Positions 24,986 to 37,493 of a DNA stretch of 64,000 bases are shown one piece after another. This stretch comes from Caenorhabditis remanei. Its lineage: Eukaryota; Nematoda; Chromadorea; Rhabditida; Rhabditidae. A program made the translations under genes and the position numbers. Numbering within the stretch: position 1 is the first letter of the stretch; each line of letters opens with the position of its first letter. Where the stretch lies: assembly GCF_010183535.1 (NCBI RefSeq), contig NC_071331.1, forward strand, positions 19,592,001 to 19,656,000, written 5' to 3'. A model generated the notes under the pieces. The model made no database searches, was not told the origin of the DNA, and saw nothing but the letters and a program-made list of their open reading frames with translations.

Positions 24986-25813
24986 TCGGAACACTAATAA
25001 AAATCATCATTCTTATATATAAAACGACGTATGTGGGGTCTGTCCGAATCTTCGTCACAATGTAGAAATAAAGGTGAACAAAAAAAATTAAACTGACTTC
25101 TACCGAGCAGCGACCATCTTTGTAACCGACTGAAAAATTTATGGTCATGAAACAGTAACCCGTATTCAGATACCAATATAAAAAATAGTGCAAATCTCAC
25201 AGTCTTGTGTTTCTTATGTATGAAAGTTCAAAAATTCAAATCTGGGCCGGACCGACCCGGAGTTTTTCAAGTTTGAGTTTTACGGTAAACAGTTATTGTT
25301 TTGAATTCATCTAACATTGACCAGAATCCAGTACTTTCAATAGACTTTCATAAAAAATCTTTGTGCTACAACGAACCGCCTAAGTTTTCTTACTTTACTC
25401 ATTTATTGTAAAGTCCGAATAATTTTTTTTGAATCAAAATGAACCTCCATAACTGTAACTTTTTTTTACTGTTTCTTACAAATTTCATACAATTTATTCA
25501 AATTCGAGCAGTTTAGGTTCACGGTCTCCTTTCATTTTATTACTGTTTCATGAAAAATTTTGAAAAACAAGCACTGTTTTAACTTTAATTCCAAACGTAA
25601 CAGTTTTTTATATTTATTAACTACTCCATGCACTTTGAAAAGCCCATATATCCCAATTTTGTATACATAAGAGTTGACTACAAAATTGGATTTTTTCTAT
25701 ATTTATTTTTGCCAAGTAACAACTTGTTCTCAGAAATTTTATTATTCAAATTTCATAATCCGAAATTTCCATGAATAAAAATTAAGTTTTCTTTTCAATC
25801 TTTGATTTCTGGT

Positions 25814-27705
25814 TGAAACAGTATATTAATTTAGAAACCGAGTTTAAGAACTGCATACAGAGAAAATCAATGCGTCTAACCATTGTTTCAAGTTTGAATA
25901 CCAACTGAAACAGTCAAATTTTCCAATTTTTTTTATTCCAGCCGACCTCCTAATCTCGGTCTTCTGCATTCCATTCAGTTACTGGCAAGTGCTCATTTTC
26001 GACGACCAACGATGGCTCTTCGGTTCCATGATGTGCTCTCTTCTGGCCTTTCTGCAAGCAATGGCCGTATTTCTCTCCGCGTGGACTCTCGTTGTCATTA
26101 GTTTCGACCGTTGGATGGCCATCATGTTCGTCTTGACTCCATCGATTCGAATCACCACTCGAAGAGCTTTATATCTTGTAGCCGCCACATGGATCTTTAG
26201 TATTCTAATGGCCCTCCCTCTTCTCTTCACCACAAGATCCTTCGAAATCCAGGAAGGAATCGAGAATTGTGGAGAGAATTGGACATATTTCGGTGATGCG
26301 GGAGAGCAAGTCCGGAAAGTCTATTCGTCGATGGTTGTCATTCTACAGTATATTGTACCACAGGCTGTTCTCATAATCACTTATACACATATCGGAATAA
26401 AGATGTGGAATAGTCGGGTGCCGGGAATGCAGAATGGAGCAACGAAGAAGATGATTGTGGATAGACATGAAAGTGTGAAAAAGGTGAGGATGACGGGACG
26501 GGGAATCTGGATATATGTATGGGAAACCGAGAAATTTCTACATCGAACGTGAAGTCGTGATCCAGATTGAACAAAAAGAGCTCTGTTAATTTGTCCATGT
26601 TTGATGTCAAAATGTTGTGGTTTCAAAACGTCCGGTTTTTAAACGTTCCAGAGGCGGAGAATCATCGAAAAAGCTCGAATCATTAAAACTGGAACTCATT
26701 TGAAACTGAAGTGATATTTTTGAAACTGAAAAAAAAATAATAAAATATAATTTATACGCAATATAAAGTTTAACTTTAAGTTAGAAAAAAACGCCATAAA
26801 GCTGAATATTAACAAAATTGTCTAAGACGTCCACATGAAAAATTTTATTGAAACAGAAATTTATAGAGATCTATTATTTTTTTAATAAGCAGATCAACAA
26901 TTTTAAACATACGTCGAACCAAATAATTTGTTAATCTAAGATTTAAACAATAAGAATTTTGAAACTACAAAAAGATCTACAATCATAACACATAACATCC
27001 ACCAACTACTCATTTCTCTGTTAGAAAGTATTTGAAACAGTAAATTTTAGTACTTCTTTTACAAGAACTTAGTGTAAAACAAGTTTAATAATGACCGCAT
27101 TAGAATTAAAACATTTTATTTCCCCAGAAAGTAATTTTTTGGACTCCGAACGATTGTATTTTTATCGGCTCATAGAACATCATCTTATCGCTGTAATTAG
27201 TAACATTCAAAATTCAAAAATGTTTTGAAACAGCAATCCTGATCCTACAATGTGCAACGTCTTCCTTTGATTAAGTTAGTTAGCTGAAACAGTAAATTTC
27301 ACTGTTTGAGGATTATGTGAAAAGTGAAAATTTCGGAAAAGACGGTAATAATAACTGGAAATACGGAAAGTTCAAAAATTGTCGTATTCAATCTTCAGTT
27401 TATTATTCTTTTCTCATTTCATGGTTAGCGGAACCAGTAACTTTAAAATAACGGATATAACTAAACTCCTAACATCTTCCTCTCTGTTAATTTCTCTCTG
27501 AAACAGTTAAAAAATCCGAAAATTTCAGCTTGTCCCAATGGTCATCCTCATCTCGGCTCTCTTCGCTCTATGCTGGCTTCCGTTGCTCATTCTGATCAAT
27601 GTGATCCCAGAATTTTATCCGAATATCAACAGTTGGGGATACATTCTGTACTTGTGGTTAGTCTTTGGGATAGTGGAAATAATTTATTAGTTTTTGCTGA
27701 AACAG
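25814..27705 (-). promoter_or_regulatory. 8 antisense 21U-RNA promoter octamers in the second GPCR copy
   Basis: TGAAACAG starts at 25814, 25906, 26849, 27033, 27226, 27285, 27499 and 27698. Six match intact sites in the first copy (17732, 18671, 19040, 19234, 19517, 19716). Those at 25906 and 27285 are intact here but broken in the first copy. Confidence 0.8.
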
Positions 27706-29441
27706 TAAAACAATTCCTCTATTCCAGGTGGTTTGCTCACGGGCTCGCAATGCTGCACTCCATCGTCAATCCCGTCATTTATTTCATCCGTAACGCCCGT
27801 TTCCGTGAGGGATTCTGCTACTTCTCATCCAAACTTCTCCCATGTATTGCATTCAAAGAATTCCGACTGCTGACGGATAATAATACCAGTCGGAGGTCAG
27901 TTTTTCACCTTTTCGTTGAAAAAAACTTTAAGTTTTCAAGTGGATATTTTTCCCTTATGTTTCTCATTTTCATCAGATATAATTGATCAATTAACCCAAT
28001 TATCTAACCATTTTTATTTATTCAGTTTCCGAAATCGTTCTCGTTTTTCTCGCGTCATAAATCCGGCGTCGAGTGATGATAAATCTGCTGTAAGGATGAT
28101 ATAATCTTACTAATTTTCTTTTGGTTTTATTTTGGTTTTTGCTTCTTTGGCTGAATTCTAGACACGCTTTTTTGAATTGCATTCTGCACCTCTAATCTGT
28201 TGATTTCTTGGCTAAGTTTTGTACATAGATATGCACAGTATTCTAGGGTTACGGTAGAGAATGCAAACTGTCGTGCACCCGATTTTACGACACTTTGCGT
28301 AACCCATTTGATTACTACAGTGTGAGGAACGGTAGAGATTATGTTGGTTTGGCTTATTCTTCTTGAAAAATGTCTGTTCATTACCATTAAAATACTGACA
28401 AAAATGAACTGTTTCAAGTTTCTTTTATATTTTAAAGAAGTCCCAAAAATTTGTTTTTTTCGAGTTTATCAGACATAAATTAAATTTTTTTCTGTTTTTT
28501 TCTCAACGACTCCGAAAACCTCTAAAAAAAGCTTAAAGACTTTTTGAAACCAAGGTCACTGTTTCAAAACTTTCAGATTACTGGAGTATTTTCAACTCGA
28601 GCTAATGAGTCGATAATACATTTCAATATAATAAACATATTTGAGCTTAAAACACCGAATATGGCTTCGGGACGATCTGAAACTGAGGAATTCTCTATCG
28701 CGGATATTTCGCAACCGGTTGAGTACCTCGGAGCCATAAAAATTAGTTTTTCGAAATTTCTGTTTCAATGTTGTATTTTGAAATGTTTAAGTACAAATTG
28801 AGCTATTAGTCCTCATGATATCCATTTTTTAAGAAGAAAAACTATAAAATTTGGGGACACTTTGAAACCGTGACGTTTCGAAACTTATTTACTTTGAATT
28901 AAAATTTGGACCAAGATTATCAAATTTACTGTTTCAAAATGTTTCCAATTCCAGCCGGACTTTTTTGAATCTACTCTCAATATCGAAATATCAAGATAAT
29001 TTTGGAACATTTTAAAATCGGACGTTATACAACTGAGACATTTCGAAACCGACCTATCATCAGTCTTGAAAAATTCTGTTGCAAGTCCAAGTTTAAAAAC
29101 TACTGTTTTAAAGAATTAGGTAGCTGAAACAGTTTCAGGAAATATTAGTTTTGAAAAGACCATATCAAGCCTCCTAACTCCCTCACATCCTTCAGTTTTA
29201 CACCTAGACGCTTCTGTTCCAATTCCATGTTTTCTCCTTTTTTGCCTCTACTCCTATTCCACTGCTTTTTCCACCACCACCACACATTCAATCCATATAA
29301 AATCAATATAATTTTCAGGCACCGTTTACGAGATATTCACGAGGTGGAGGCCTTGACCGGCAAACATTCCGTTCGGCACGTTTCTTCGAAGCACGACCGC
29401 TTGTCGTCATCCGAAATAACTCTGCCAATTCTCTCGCGTAG
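25942..29441 (+). CDS. Second GPCR copy: exons 3-7 only, 5' exons absent
   Basis: Exons 25942-26483, 27529-27656, 27728-27895, 28026-28089 and 29319-29441 have exactly the lengths, phases and splice sites of exons 3-7 of the first copy. They encode TM2 (from the Asp) to the C-terminus. No counterpart of exon 1 or 2 (TM1, first part of TM2) is visible between 21.4 and 25.9 kb. I see about 15 silent differences and no amino-acid change in exon 3. Over exons 3-7 the only replacement noticed is Gly to Arg in exon 6 (TCTGGCGTC to TCTCGCGTC). The first in-frame Met is at 25989, in a truncated receptor. It may use unseen 5' exons, share exons 1-2 of the first gene by long-range splicing, be a very recent pseudogene, or be an uncollapsed allele in the assembly. 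Confidence 0.75.
28409..29132. promoter_or_regulatory. 21U-RNA promoter octamers in intron 6 of the second GPCR copy
   Basis: Plus strand at 28409, 28559, 28760 and 28929; minus strand at 29125. The plus site matching 21098 of the first copy is broken here (CTGTTTTA near 29103). Confidence 0.75.
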
Positions 29442-29492
29442 TTTCTCGCGAGTCCTTCGAAAGATTGATTTACCATGTACTTGAATTAAAGA

Positions 29493-29647
29493 GGAGAGTG
29501 AGAGAGAGAGGGTGCAGACAACGAGAGTGTCTAACTTCTCTGCGTCTAGCTTGAGCGCTTATATCTCAAAGCCTAAAAGAAATACTGAAACTCAAAAGAG
29601 AACACAGACAGGTAGAGTGTCTGGATCTCTGCACCCTCTCTCTCTCC
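29493..29647. mobile_element. Inverted-repeat element in the 3' flank, short form
   Basis: Same ends as 21482-21824 (GAGAGAGGGTGCAGAC and its inverse) but only 155 bp. Confidence 0.6.
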
Positions 29648-30468
29648 TTGTCTACTTTTCCCCCATAATTTCCCGTGATCTCGATTAATCGTAAGAAACA
29701 ATATCTGTAGTTTTCTCTCTCTCATCCTCCATTTCGTGTTCTCTATTTTTTGTATAGGCAATAATTTGGTATTTGTGTCCAAAAGAAACCTCTCATACCG
29801 GTCTGTTTTTGTTTTTATTTTTGTCATAAAGAATGATGTATTTATCTTTATTTTGCGAGTTTTCTTATTTCATTTGTTTGTTTAATTTAAATGAAATGAA
29901 AATTGTTTTCACAGATTTTGAAATAGTTGTTTCCTATGAAAATTATTCTTTACTAAAATCTCCTGAACAAGTGAAACAAATATTTAACGGATGTAGATAC
30001 TGCGGAACACTTATTAGTTTTAGCAAAGTTTTATTATGGACATTTTGAAACAGTAAAACTTACTCCACAGAGTGATGTGAGTTTCCTGACGGAAATGTAT
30101 GTACCTCTTTACCACTTTTCCCTTATTAGTTTTTTTGTTGAATAATTCTTGCCCTAACCGTTAAATTGTTTCTTTCAAGCTCTGGATAAAAACTGGATTG
30201 GGTTACCAAAGTAACAATAGCATCCAGAACACAATTTATACAGTACGCAGTCGAAACAGTGAAAATGTCATTGGCTGAAAGTAAATATTTTAATAAATCT
30301 GTTTCAAAGTTTTTTGGAATTTATTTTTTTGAGTTATTCATAATTAAACATGAAAAAGTCACATAAGATTTGTTAGAAAACTTTATATATCGAATTTTTT
30401 GAAATAATTTTTCTCAAAACTGAAAAATTTTACAGTTTCAAACAGAAGTAGTTTAGGTTCTTGCGTAT

Positions 30469-30565
30469 TATTGAAGCTCCATCGAATGCAGACCTTGGAA
30501 AATTTTTTCACTGTTTCAAAAAACTTAGTAATTTTTTGAGGTGTTGTGATTTTCAGTTATTCCAT
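30469..30565. repeat. Duplicated 21U unit (five related copies)
   Basis: A segment of about 90 bp (GAAGCTCCATCGAATGCAGA ... CACTGTTTCAAAAA ... TTTTCAGTTATTC) also occurs at about 24,027-24,120, 33,570-33,660, 39,243-39,300 and 39,557-39,640. The octamer is intact in all five while the sequence downstream differs, as expected if promoters are copied and the piRNA bodies then diverge. Confidence 0.7.
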
Positions 30566-32539
30566 ATTAACGTTCCTAGTCAGTGTACAGAAATGACGAA
30601 ATCAGTTTAAACTGATAGTCATTTATACTATTCGCGTCAACTAGTCGAAAGGAAATAATTATCGATATAGTCATAATCATTTTAGAAATGACGAAAACGA
30701 TAGTCGATTCAGCTATTTCGTCAAAGCTTGAAGCTTTTGTGATAACGCGCCCCCATAATTCTCCATGATCTTAATCAATCGTAAGAAACAATATCTGTAG
30801 TTTTCTCTCTCTCATCCTCCATTTCGTGTTCTCTCTTTTTTGTATAGGCAATAATTTGGTATTTGTGTCCAAAAGAAACTTCTTATACCGGTCAGATTGT
30901 TTTTATTTTTGTCATAAAGAATAATCCATTTATCTTTATTTTGCGAGTTTTTTTGAATGGAATTGAAATTAACATTGTTCACAGATTTAGAAAGATTTTT
31001 TGCTATGAAAATAATTAATTCAAATCCTCGGTTGCCTATTAATCAATTTATTCAAAACAGCATATTACAAACATCTCACTAGTCAGATGAAACAAAAAAA
31101 TTCTACGGTTTCAGAAAATATTCAAACTTTCAGAATTCAGAGTTCTTTAATTTTTAGCTCGAAATTATTAAAATCCCACGTATCTCCAGTTTCTTGTTTT
31201 TTCACACGTTTCTGAGATATTTATCCCAAACATCGTACATACAGTAGGAAAGTACTGCCCGTCTAACTGAACTGGATCTACTTTTTTGTATGTTGATCAA
31301 TTTTTCCGTTTCAAAGTGCTATAGATTCAGGATGAAATTTAGAAACTTCTCATGGGGCCAGTTTTTACGTTATAAAAGAGAAAACGAGAGATAAAAATTA
31401 CTGTGAGAGGCGCAACGTGCAAATTAATAAAATTTTTCACGCGTAGGAGACCGTGAAAACACCATATTACAAACACCTCACTAGTCAGATAAAACAAAAA
31501 ATTCTACGGTTTCACAAAATATTCAAACTTTCAGAATTCAATCGGTATGTATTGGCTGACTGTTTTTTTTTTTCTGTTTCAACTGAATTTTGTAAAAAAG
31601 ATTCTGACTGGTCTCAGTGATTTTCTTGGACAATGCCTAGAGATTTTACTGTTTCGAAAAGCAAATTCAGAATTTGGACTACCAATATTGAATTTTTACT
31701 TTTTCATAAAAATAAGTACTTCTTTTCGTGTTCAGAAATTTTTCACTGTTTCAAAAAATAGATTACAATTTTTGAAGTTTACGCTCAATCAGTTAGATAA
31801 AAAACAAAAATTATTGATTTTTTTAACTGTTTCATAAAGTGAAATAATAATTTTTAGTTTTTATGAATTTCAATAAGACAACCAGGCATTAATCGTTTAT
31901 TACAGTTTTTACAGTATTTATTTCTATGGTCTAGTCTTGAACCATTAAAATGTTCATAAAGTTTCACATATTTTTTGACTGTTTCAAGACTGAATAAATA
32001 GGAAAACATTAATTTGTAAATTTGATCGAGGGTGAATTTGTATTTCATAATTGTCGAACTGTTTCAAAATTTTGATTCAAGCTTTTTTAAACATCGATCG
32101 GCATACGTCTTTTGATGTATTGTTAAAAATATTTTCATTTGTAATCGATTTGATATTTTCCAATAAGTTGGAACAACATATTACCGCAATAATTTAGATA
32201 AAGTTTCAAGTTATGGCATTGAAACAGTGAAAAAACAATATCAAAATTTCATAAACTTGGGAACAATATAACGTCGAACTCATTGAGATAAATTATGTTT
32301 GGGTCTAAACTATGAAGAGATTTAGATAGTTCTGGTAGTACAAATGTAAGTAACGAAGAATAATAACACTATTTTTTTTCACTACCTTTAGTCTTTTGTG
32401 CCAAAATTTTAAAATGTGCAAGCTAGTCCAGGTAAAACTAATTTTATTGTTTCAATATTTTTTTTCCAAAAAAAAATTGGATGATTCGAGATTGTTGTCA
32501 GTTTAACGCGTTTGGATAAAACTGCCAACTTTACGGCTC

Positions 32540-32860
32540 GGTAATTCCGGGTCACATTGATTTTCCCCGCAAAATCCCCCGAAATTATGAGCCGAACTCT
32601 CACACAGTTATTCCTCTTTATTTATGATCGCCCTTTCCCGATTTATTCCATCGAAATCGGTCAATTCTACCAAATTCTACTAATTTATTGCCGAGCCTCA
32701 TTATTTAAACGGCGCGCGCATTTGTCTACAGTATCCCGTCGCGAGACCCGGATGCGCAGGCAACACACAGCCTTTTTTAGGGCAACGCCCGTTGCCTGTC
32801 GAGTCTCTTCGCCACCGCACTTCTACTACTTTTTACGCCACGTTGCGGTCCGTTGAATAC
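32540..32860. repeat. GC-richer island, probable dispersed repeat
   Basis: About 320 bp clearly richer in GC than its flanks. It contains GGCGCGCGCATTTGTCTACA followed by TCGCGAGACCCG, a wording I associate with a common Caenorhabditis dispersed repeat, and an inverted CAGGCAAC/GTTGCCTG pair. A 99-codon open frame (32557-32856, +) shows no recognisable domain and is not called. Confidence 0.4.
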
Positions 32861-34376
32861 TATTATTATTCTGTCTGCTGAATAATTTCTCAAAATGAAA
32901 CGGTAATCCTTTTTTGACACGACATTGATAAATTATGTATACCAATAGTCTATATCTCAAAATTTTTATAATTTCCAGTCGAAACAGTAAGAAACATTAT
33001 TTTCAAAATTGAATTTTACTGTTTTAAAGTTTTTAGAATGCCTCGAATTCATAATTACAACAAAAATGTTACTGTAAAATCTTCTGAAAAAGTTGTTTTT
33101 AATTGGGTCCTGTTTCCATTGCGGAGCACTTATTAGTTTCAGCAAGATTTTATTATGAAAATTTTGAAACTGTGAATTTTACCCCACAGATGTTGGCTAA
33201 TTCCTCTCCCTACCGTTAATTTTTTTCAAACTCTAGATAAAATTGAGTAAAACACTGTTTAAAAGGATTATTATCCATGATTATGTAAGCTCAATAACTT
33301 CTAAAACTGAAAACATTAAATTTTGTATCATCAAAAAAACAATTGCATCTAGAACACAATTTATACAGTCGAAACAGTAAAAAATGTCAAAGCCGAAACA
33401 AATGTTTTTTATAAATGTTTAAAATATTTGTTTAAAATATGGTAAATATTTCTTCGAGTTCAGGCTATCTATAATTAGAAAGCCAACTTTTTGAAACAAT
33501 AATATATTTCAAAATTAAAACTGGTTACAGTTTCAAGCAGAAGTAGTTTCTGTTATTGAGTTTTATTGAAGCTCCATCGAATACAGATACTGGAAATTTT
33601 TTCGCTGTTTCAAAAAATTAAGAAGTTTTTTGAAGTTTCATGTTTTTAGTTGTTCCACATCTTTCCTGTAAAAAATGTAGAAAAAACTACTCGTATTTCT
33701 ACTCATTGTGATTTACAAAACCTTTTTGCTGTTTTATGATCGAACCGAGGCACTGATCATATTTTTTTAGTTGGGATCCACTGAGAATTATGGATCATTG
33801 AAGAATATTTCCGAAATTGTAGAACTGAAATCTTGAAACAGGGAATTTTCTGCATTGTGCATACCATTTATATTTTCAAATACCACAAAATTTAACAAAA
33901 TTTTGAAACAGTAAAAAAATGTTCTCCTAACTTCCCCACAGATCCCCGCCCTTTTCCCATGACTATACCCCTCCTGGATTTCCAATATAGATCCATAAAA
34001 AATGCTCTGACACAGTACATTCTCTGATTGAGATTCTAGGTATAGTATCCTATTGTAAGATCTTTAACATATACATCACTACCCAACTTTTTCGAGTTTC
34101 CCGCTTCCAGATGACCTGGTAGCTCTTCATGAAACGATAGTTATAATAGGATCTCCATTTCTGATCTTCCTGATAAAATAAACGGAACTGTAGTACCACC
34201 AGCGGGTAAGACAATTAAAAAAAAAAGACAAGTTTTGAAACAGTAAATGTTCAAACCGAAAAATGATAGTGTTAATTATTCCTATTCTGCGAGGTTGTAT
34301 AGCGGTGATATTGTTAGAGAAAACCGCTGAAGTGCTCATAAAATAGCTAAAACAGAAAAAAATTAATAGAAACTTA

Positions 34377-35873
34377 TCTTTACTAATAATATTCAACAGA
34401 TCCGTCTGTGTATTTATTTGTCGCCGATCATAACTCCGTCCGTAGTGGACCGATTTCTATGAAACCTAGATAGATAGATAGGAAATTGCGCTTAGATGAT
34501 GCCCGAACTTTTCTTTTTTCAAAAATCTCAATTTTGACGTCTTCTGGAGACGATGTCGATTTCCACAGTAAAAAGCGTTGAGACAAGGTGTGTCCCGACA
34601 GGGTGGTAGAAAGCTCAGAACTACTGACTCGGTGTTTCTTGACTGCATTCTCGATAGCGCCCGGCCGCGCATGTTTGGTGTAGCGGTCTGCACAGATGAC
34701 TCTTACGCGTGGGGTGATGAGTTCGCTCCCGCCAAGTCGAAAAACTTTTTGTTGCTTTTTTTGTTTTGGAAAAGCTTTTTGATCTAAAAATCGAGGGAAT
34801 ATAAGTTATTGTGATGAAAAATTTGTCAATAGCCCTGTTTTCGTCGGAGATGTTGTTAAATTGGCCTGTATCAGAGGTTCGATAGAAATGCCATTAGTTT
34901 GAAATTGTTATTCAAGGGATTTTGAGAGGGGCTGTGCGGTTGCGTTGCGTGCACACTGATATCTCTGTTAATTGAGAGAAAATTGTATGAAAATTTTGTC
35001 AAGAGCCCAAAAATTTGCGTTGAAAATGGTCCAAAAGACTGCCGTAATCCTAAGACTCATATTTTTTCATGAACGCGCCAGACCGATAACATTTCCAGCG
35101 ACCCCGGCGATGTTAGCGGACTCGAAAGATCAATTCGAATTTTGAATCCCGCTCACATACATAATCGGAAGGAGGGGAACCGGGGAAGCACTTTTCAGTT
35201 AGCGAAATATACTAGAGAACTGAATAAATAAAATAATGTTACTCAAGAAGTGAAGGTTACTCAAGAAGTGAACCCATCAAAAAGAAGATTTTAGTGTGTA
35301 TAAAAGAAAATCTTGAAATTTTCTGAGAGAGGGAGGCGGCATCGCCGCCGATCAGTCAAAAACTTGGGAAAAATAGCTTTTTGGATCAAAGCCGTCTAAA
35401 AAGAAGATTTCAGTATTAATGAAAAAATCTTGAAATTTTCTGGAGCAGGGAGAGTTCAATTTTAATTTTGAAATTTGCTCACATTCAAAGGTTTACAATA
35501 AGAATTCCTTCCGCAGCTTCATGGGGGATGGAGGCGGCTTTGCCGCCGATCGGTTAAAAACTCAAAAAGGGTACCCCGGATGTCTCAACCACAAAAGAAA
35601 CGGCGTAGACGCTGTTACCAGAGTTCCAGTTCTTCAGTAAGATTATTTCGAAATAAGTAAAACATCGGAAGAAAGTTCATATTGGTAAAACCGCTAATTT
35701 TGAATTCCATATTCCATCAGGATAGAAAAAATAATTGAGATCCAGAAGTAGGAAAGAATTTCTGATTCCCCTACTGTCAGAGTGATTTAAGAAGCGCCGG
35801 AGGCGCTGTAGAACTGAGAAGGGTGGTGTAGGGAAGGAGGTTCAGTCGCCGTTAGGCGACGTGAACCGACTGG
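34377..35873 (+). mobile_element. Non-autonomous Helitron-like element, copy 1
   Basis: Starts TCTTTACTAATAATATTC directly after an A and ends ...CGACTGG directly before a T, the A/T insertion context and TC...CTRR ends of Helitrons. A GTCGCC-GTTA-GGCGAC hairpin sits just before the 3' end. Internal GC hairpins include GGCGGCATCGCCGCC and GCGCCGGAGGCGC. No helicase or Rep frame is visible in 1.5 kb, so it is non-autonomous. It shares both ends and several internal blocks with 54567-56131. A tRNA-like segment lies at 34672-34738. A roughly 25 bp block (GAAGGTTACTCAAGAAGTGA region, about 35,240-35,275) is nearly tandemly repeated. Confidence 0.75.
34672..34738 (+). repeat. tRNA-like segment inside Helitron-like copy 1
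   Basis: An A-box-like TGGTGTAGCGG, a GACTCTTACG that could mimic an anticodon loop, and a B-box-like GAGTTCGCTCCC occur in tRNA order over 67 bp. Stem pairing is weak, so a functional tRNA is unlikely. A matching segment sits at the corresponding place in the second Helitron-like copy (54876-54938). Confidence 0.4.
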
Positions 35874-35988
35874 TTGATTTAAGATTTGAAGAAATTATTT
35901 TTTTTTGTTGTAACCATTGAAACTGTAATTTTTTTCTGAAACAGTGAAAAATTAATTTCATATGAAATGTAAACGTTATCGAACAGTA

Positions 35989-36615
35989 CACGGTCTCCCA
36001 CAGTGCGAAAAAGAACTGCAAGGAACGTGAAGGCGATTTTTTCACGTTTTAATTCAATTCTTTTATTTTTTGCACTGAAAATTCAGTTTTTTCCGGTTTT
36101 TAGACGGCGCAAGGGATGAAAAAAGGTCCCGTCCTACAGAATTGTAGAAAATTAAATTCTCTATCTTATGAGCCAGAAAACGTGAAATTTGGTCTGAAAT
36201 TCACTTTTTCTATACAGAAAAACTGATTTTCAGAAAATTGAGATTTTCTGCCATTTCATCCAATATTTTTTTTCAAAAACATTGTAACAGTTTTGGAGTA
36301 TCCTCAAGAACATTATGTGCAAGTTTTATTAGAAAAAGTTTTCTACCAAAAAAGTTTTACTCAATTTTCTGAAAATCAGTTTTTCTGTATAGAAAAAGTG
36401 AATTTCAGACCAAATTTCACGTTTTCTGGCTCATAAGATAGAGAATTTAATTTTCTACAATTCTGTAGGACACGACCTTTTTTCATCCCTTGCGCCGTCT
36501 AAAAACCTGAAAAACCTGCATTTTCAGTGCAAAAAATAAAAATGAATTGAATTAAAACGTGAAAAAATCACCTTCACGTTCCTTGCAGTTCTTTTTCGCA
36601 GTATGGGAGACCGTG
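35989..36615. mobile_element. Palindromic MITE, CACGGTCTC family, copy 1
   Basis: The 627 bp element is an inverted repeat over nearly its full length. It begins CACGGTCTCCCACAGTGCG and ends with the inverse, flanked by a direct CAGTA repeat (35984-35988, 36616-36620) consistent with a 5 bp target duplication. A relative lies at 41543-42032. No coding capacity. Confidence 0.8.
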
Positions 36616-37203
36616 CAGTAACAATTTATTTCTTTTTAGAAGGTATTGTAATCTTTTGGTTAGAGCAACATAACTACATTATGGATATAAAAATGATGAA
36701 AAATAATGAGAAACACCCATCTAAGCGAGGCTATTGTTTTTGAACATTTTTGAAACAGTTTTTAATTTTTTCTCTCTTTGTAAACTGGTAGTGAATTTTG
36801 TTCTAAGTTTTTAATACTCGGTTTTACTATAACAAAAAACTTCAAAAACAATGAAAAAATCATATAAAATTATAATATTTTTAGAACGTTTTGAAATTGA
36901 AAGGGTTTTCAAAGATGAAGCAGTGAGTCTGACAATAGAATTGATAAGGAACTAAAATCAACAACAAGACTAAAAAATATGAACTCTAGGAGAAGAGATG
37001 TAAAGGAGTGAAACAGAAAAAATTGTTTTTGAAACGAAAATGTTTCAGTCGGATTAAACAAAAAATTATGTTCTTCCAAGTTTTGTATACTGTAGCAAAT
37101 AATATTTCAACAAACTTCTAAACATTCTTCTGGAGTTGAATGCGGATTTACGAAAATATTGGAAATGGATTTACAGTATCTCATGTAGATTTACCAAACT
37201 CAC

Positions 37204-37493
37204 TCTGACTCCCACTCCTTCTCCTTCATTTGATCTCTCAACAACGTGTTCTCTACTGAAATAACGAAAAATTCATTTTCCTGGGTGCCAACTTTTTCTT
37301 GAAGTTGACGGACAATCTCTTCAAGCTCTGGAATTTTTGAGGATCTGGAAATATTGAGTTTCAATTGGAAACAGTGATTACGGACATACTCATTTCCACG
37401 TCCTTGCTTCGTTGGTGTCTTGAAATCTGGATTTTGATCTACAGAGGCATACTGGTCATCAGAGTTGAAGATTTTCTCATAGTCATCCCAAGA
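37204..37493 (-). pseudogene. Truncated copy of coiled-coil gene exons 1-2
   Basis: 37204-37344 and 37390-37493 correspond to exon 2 and part of exon 1 of the coiled-coil gene at 42457-43992. The 141 nt exon 2, the 45 nt intron and both splice junctions are conserved in length and the frame stays open. The start codon and about 55 nt of exon 1 are missing, and no exon 3 follows before 36.6 kb. The similarity continues upstream (about 37,500-37,960 against 44,050-44,640), so this is a segmental duplicate. Confidence 0.75.

Larger units (their letters stand above)
22214..25550. promoter_or_regulatory. 21U-RNA promoter octamers between the GPCR copies
   Basis: Plus strand: 22825, 23230, 23999, 24068, 24261, 24386, 25543. 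Minus strand: 22214, 22459, 22613, 22890, 25148. The one at 23999 arises inside a GTTTCGAAATGTCC minisatellite and is probably accidental. Confidence 0.75.
25225..30270. repeat. Segmental duplication, distal copy
   Basis: Counterpart of 17,041-22,466. Similarity begins within intron 2, so GPCR exons 1 and 2 are not included. It ends in the 3' flank near the string ACACAATTTATACAGTACGC, seen at both ends. Confidence 0.85.
30046..35944. promoter_or_regulatory. 21U-RNA promoter octamers, 30-36 kb
   Basis: Plus strand: 30299, 30511, 31574, 31745, 31827, 31979, 32059, 33605. Minus strand: 30046, 32220, 33834, 33904, 34236, 35937. Variants such as CTGTTTCG (31649) and CGAAACAG (22417, 30253, 33372 and 39456) also occur and look like decayed sites. 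No protein gene is supported in 30.3-34.3 kb. Confidence 0.8.

Noticed and set aside
32557..32856. 99-codon frame in the GC-richer island
   Set aside because: No domain, splice context or codon pattern; the DNA looks like a dispersed repeat.
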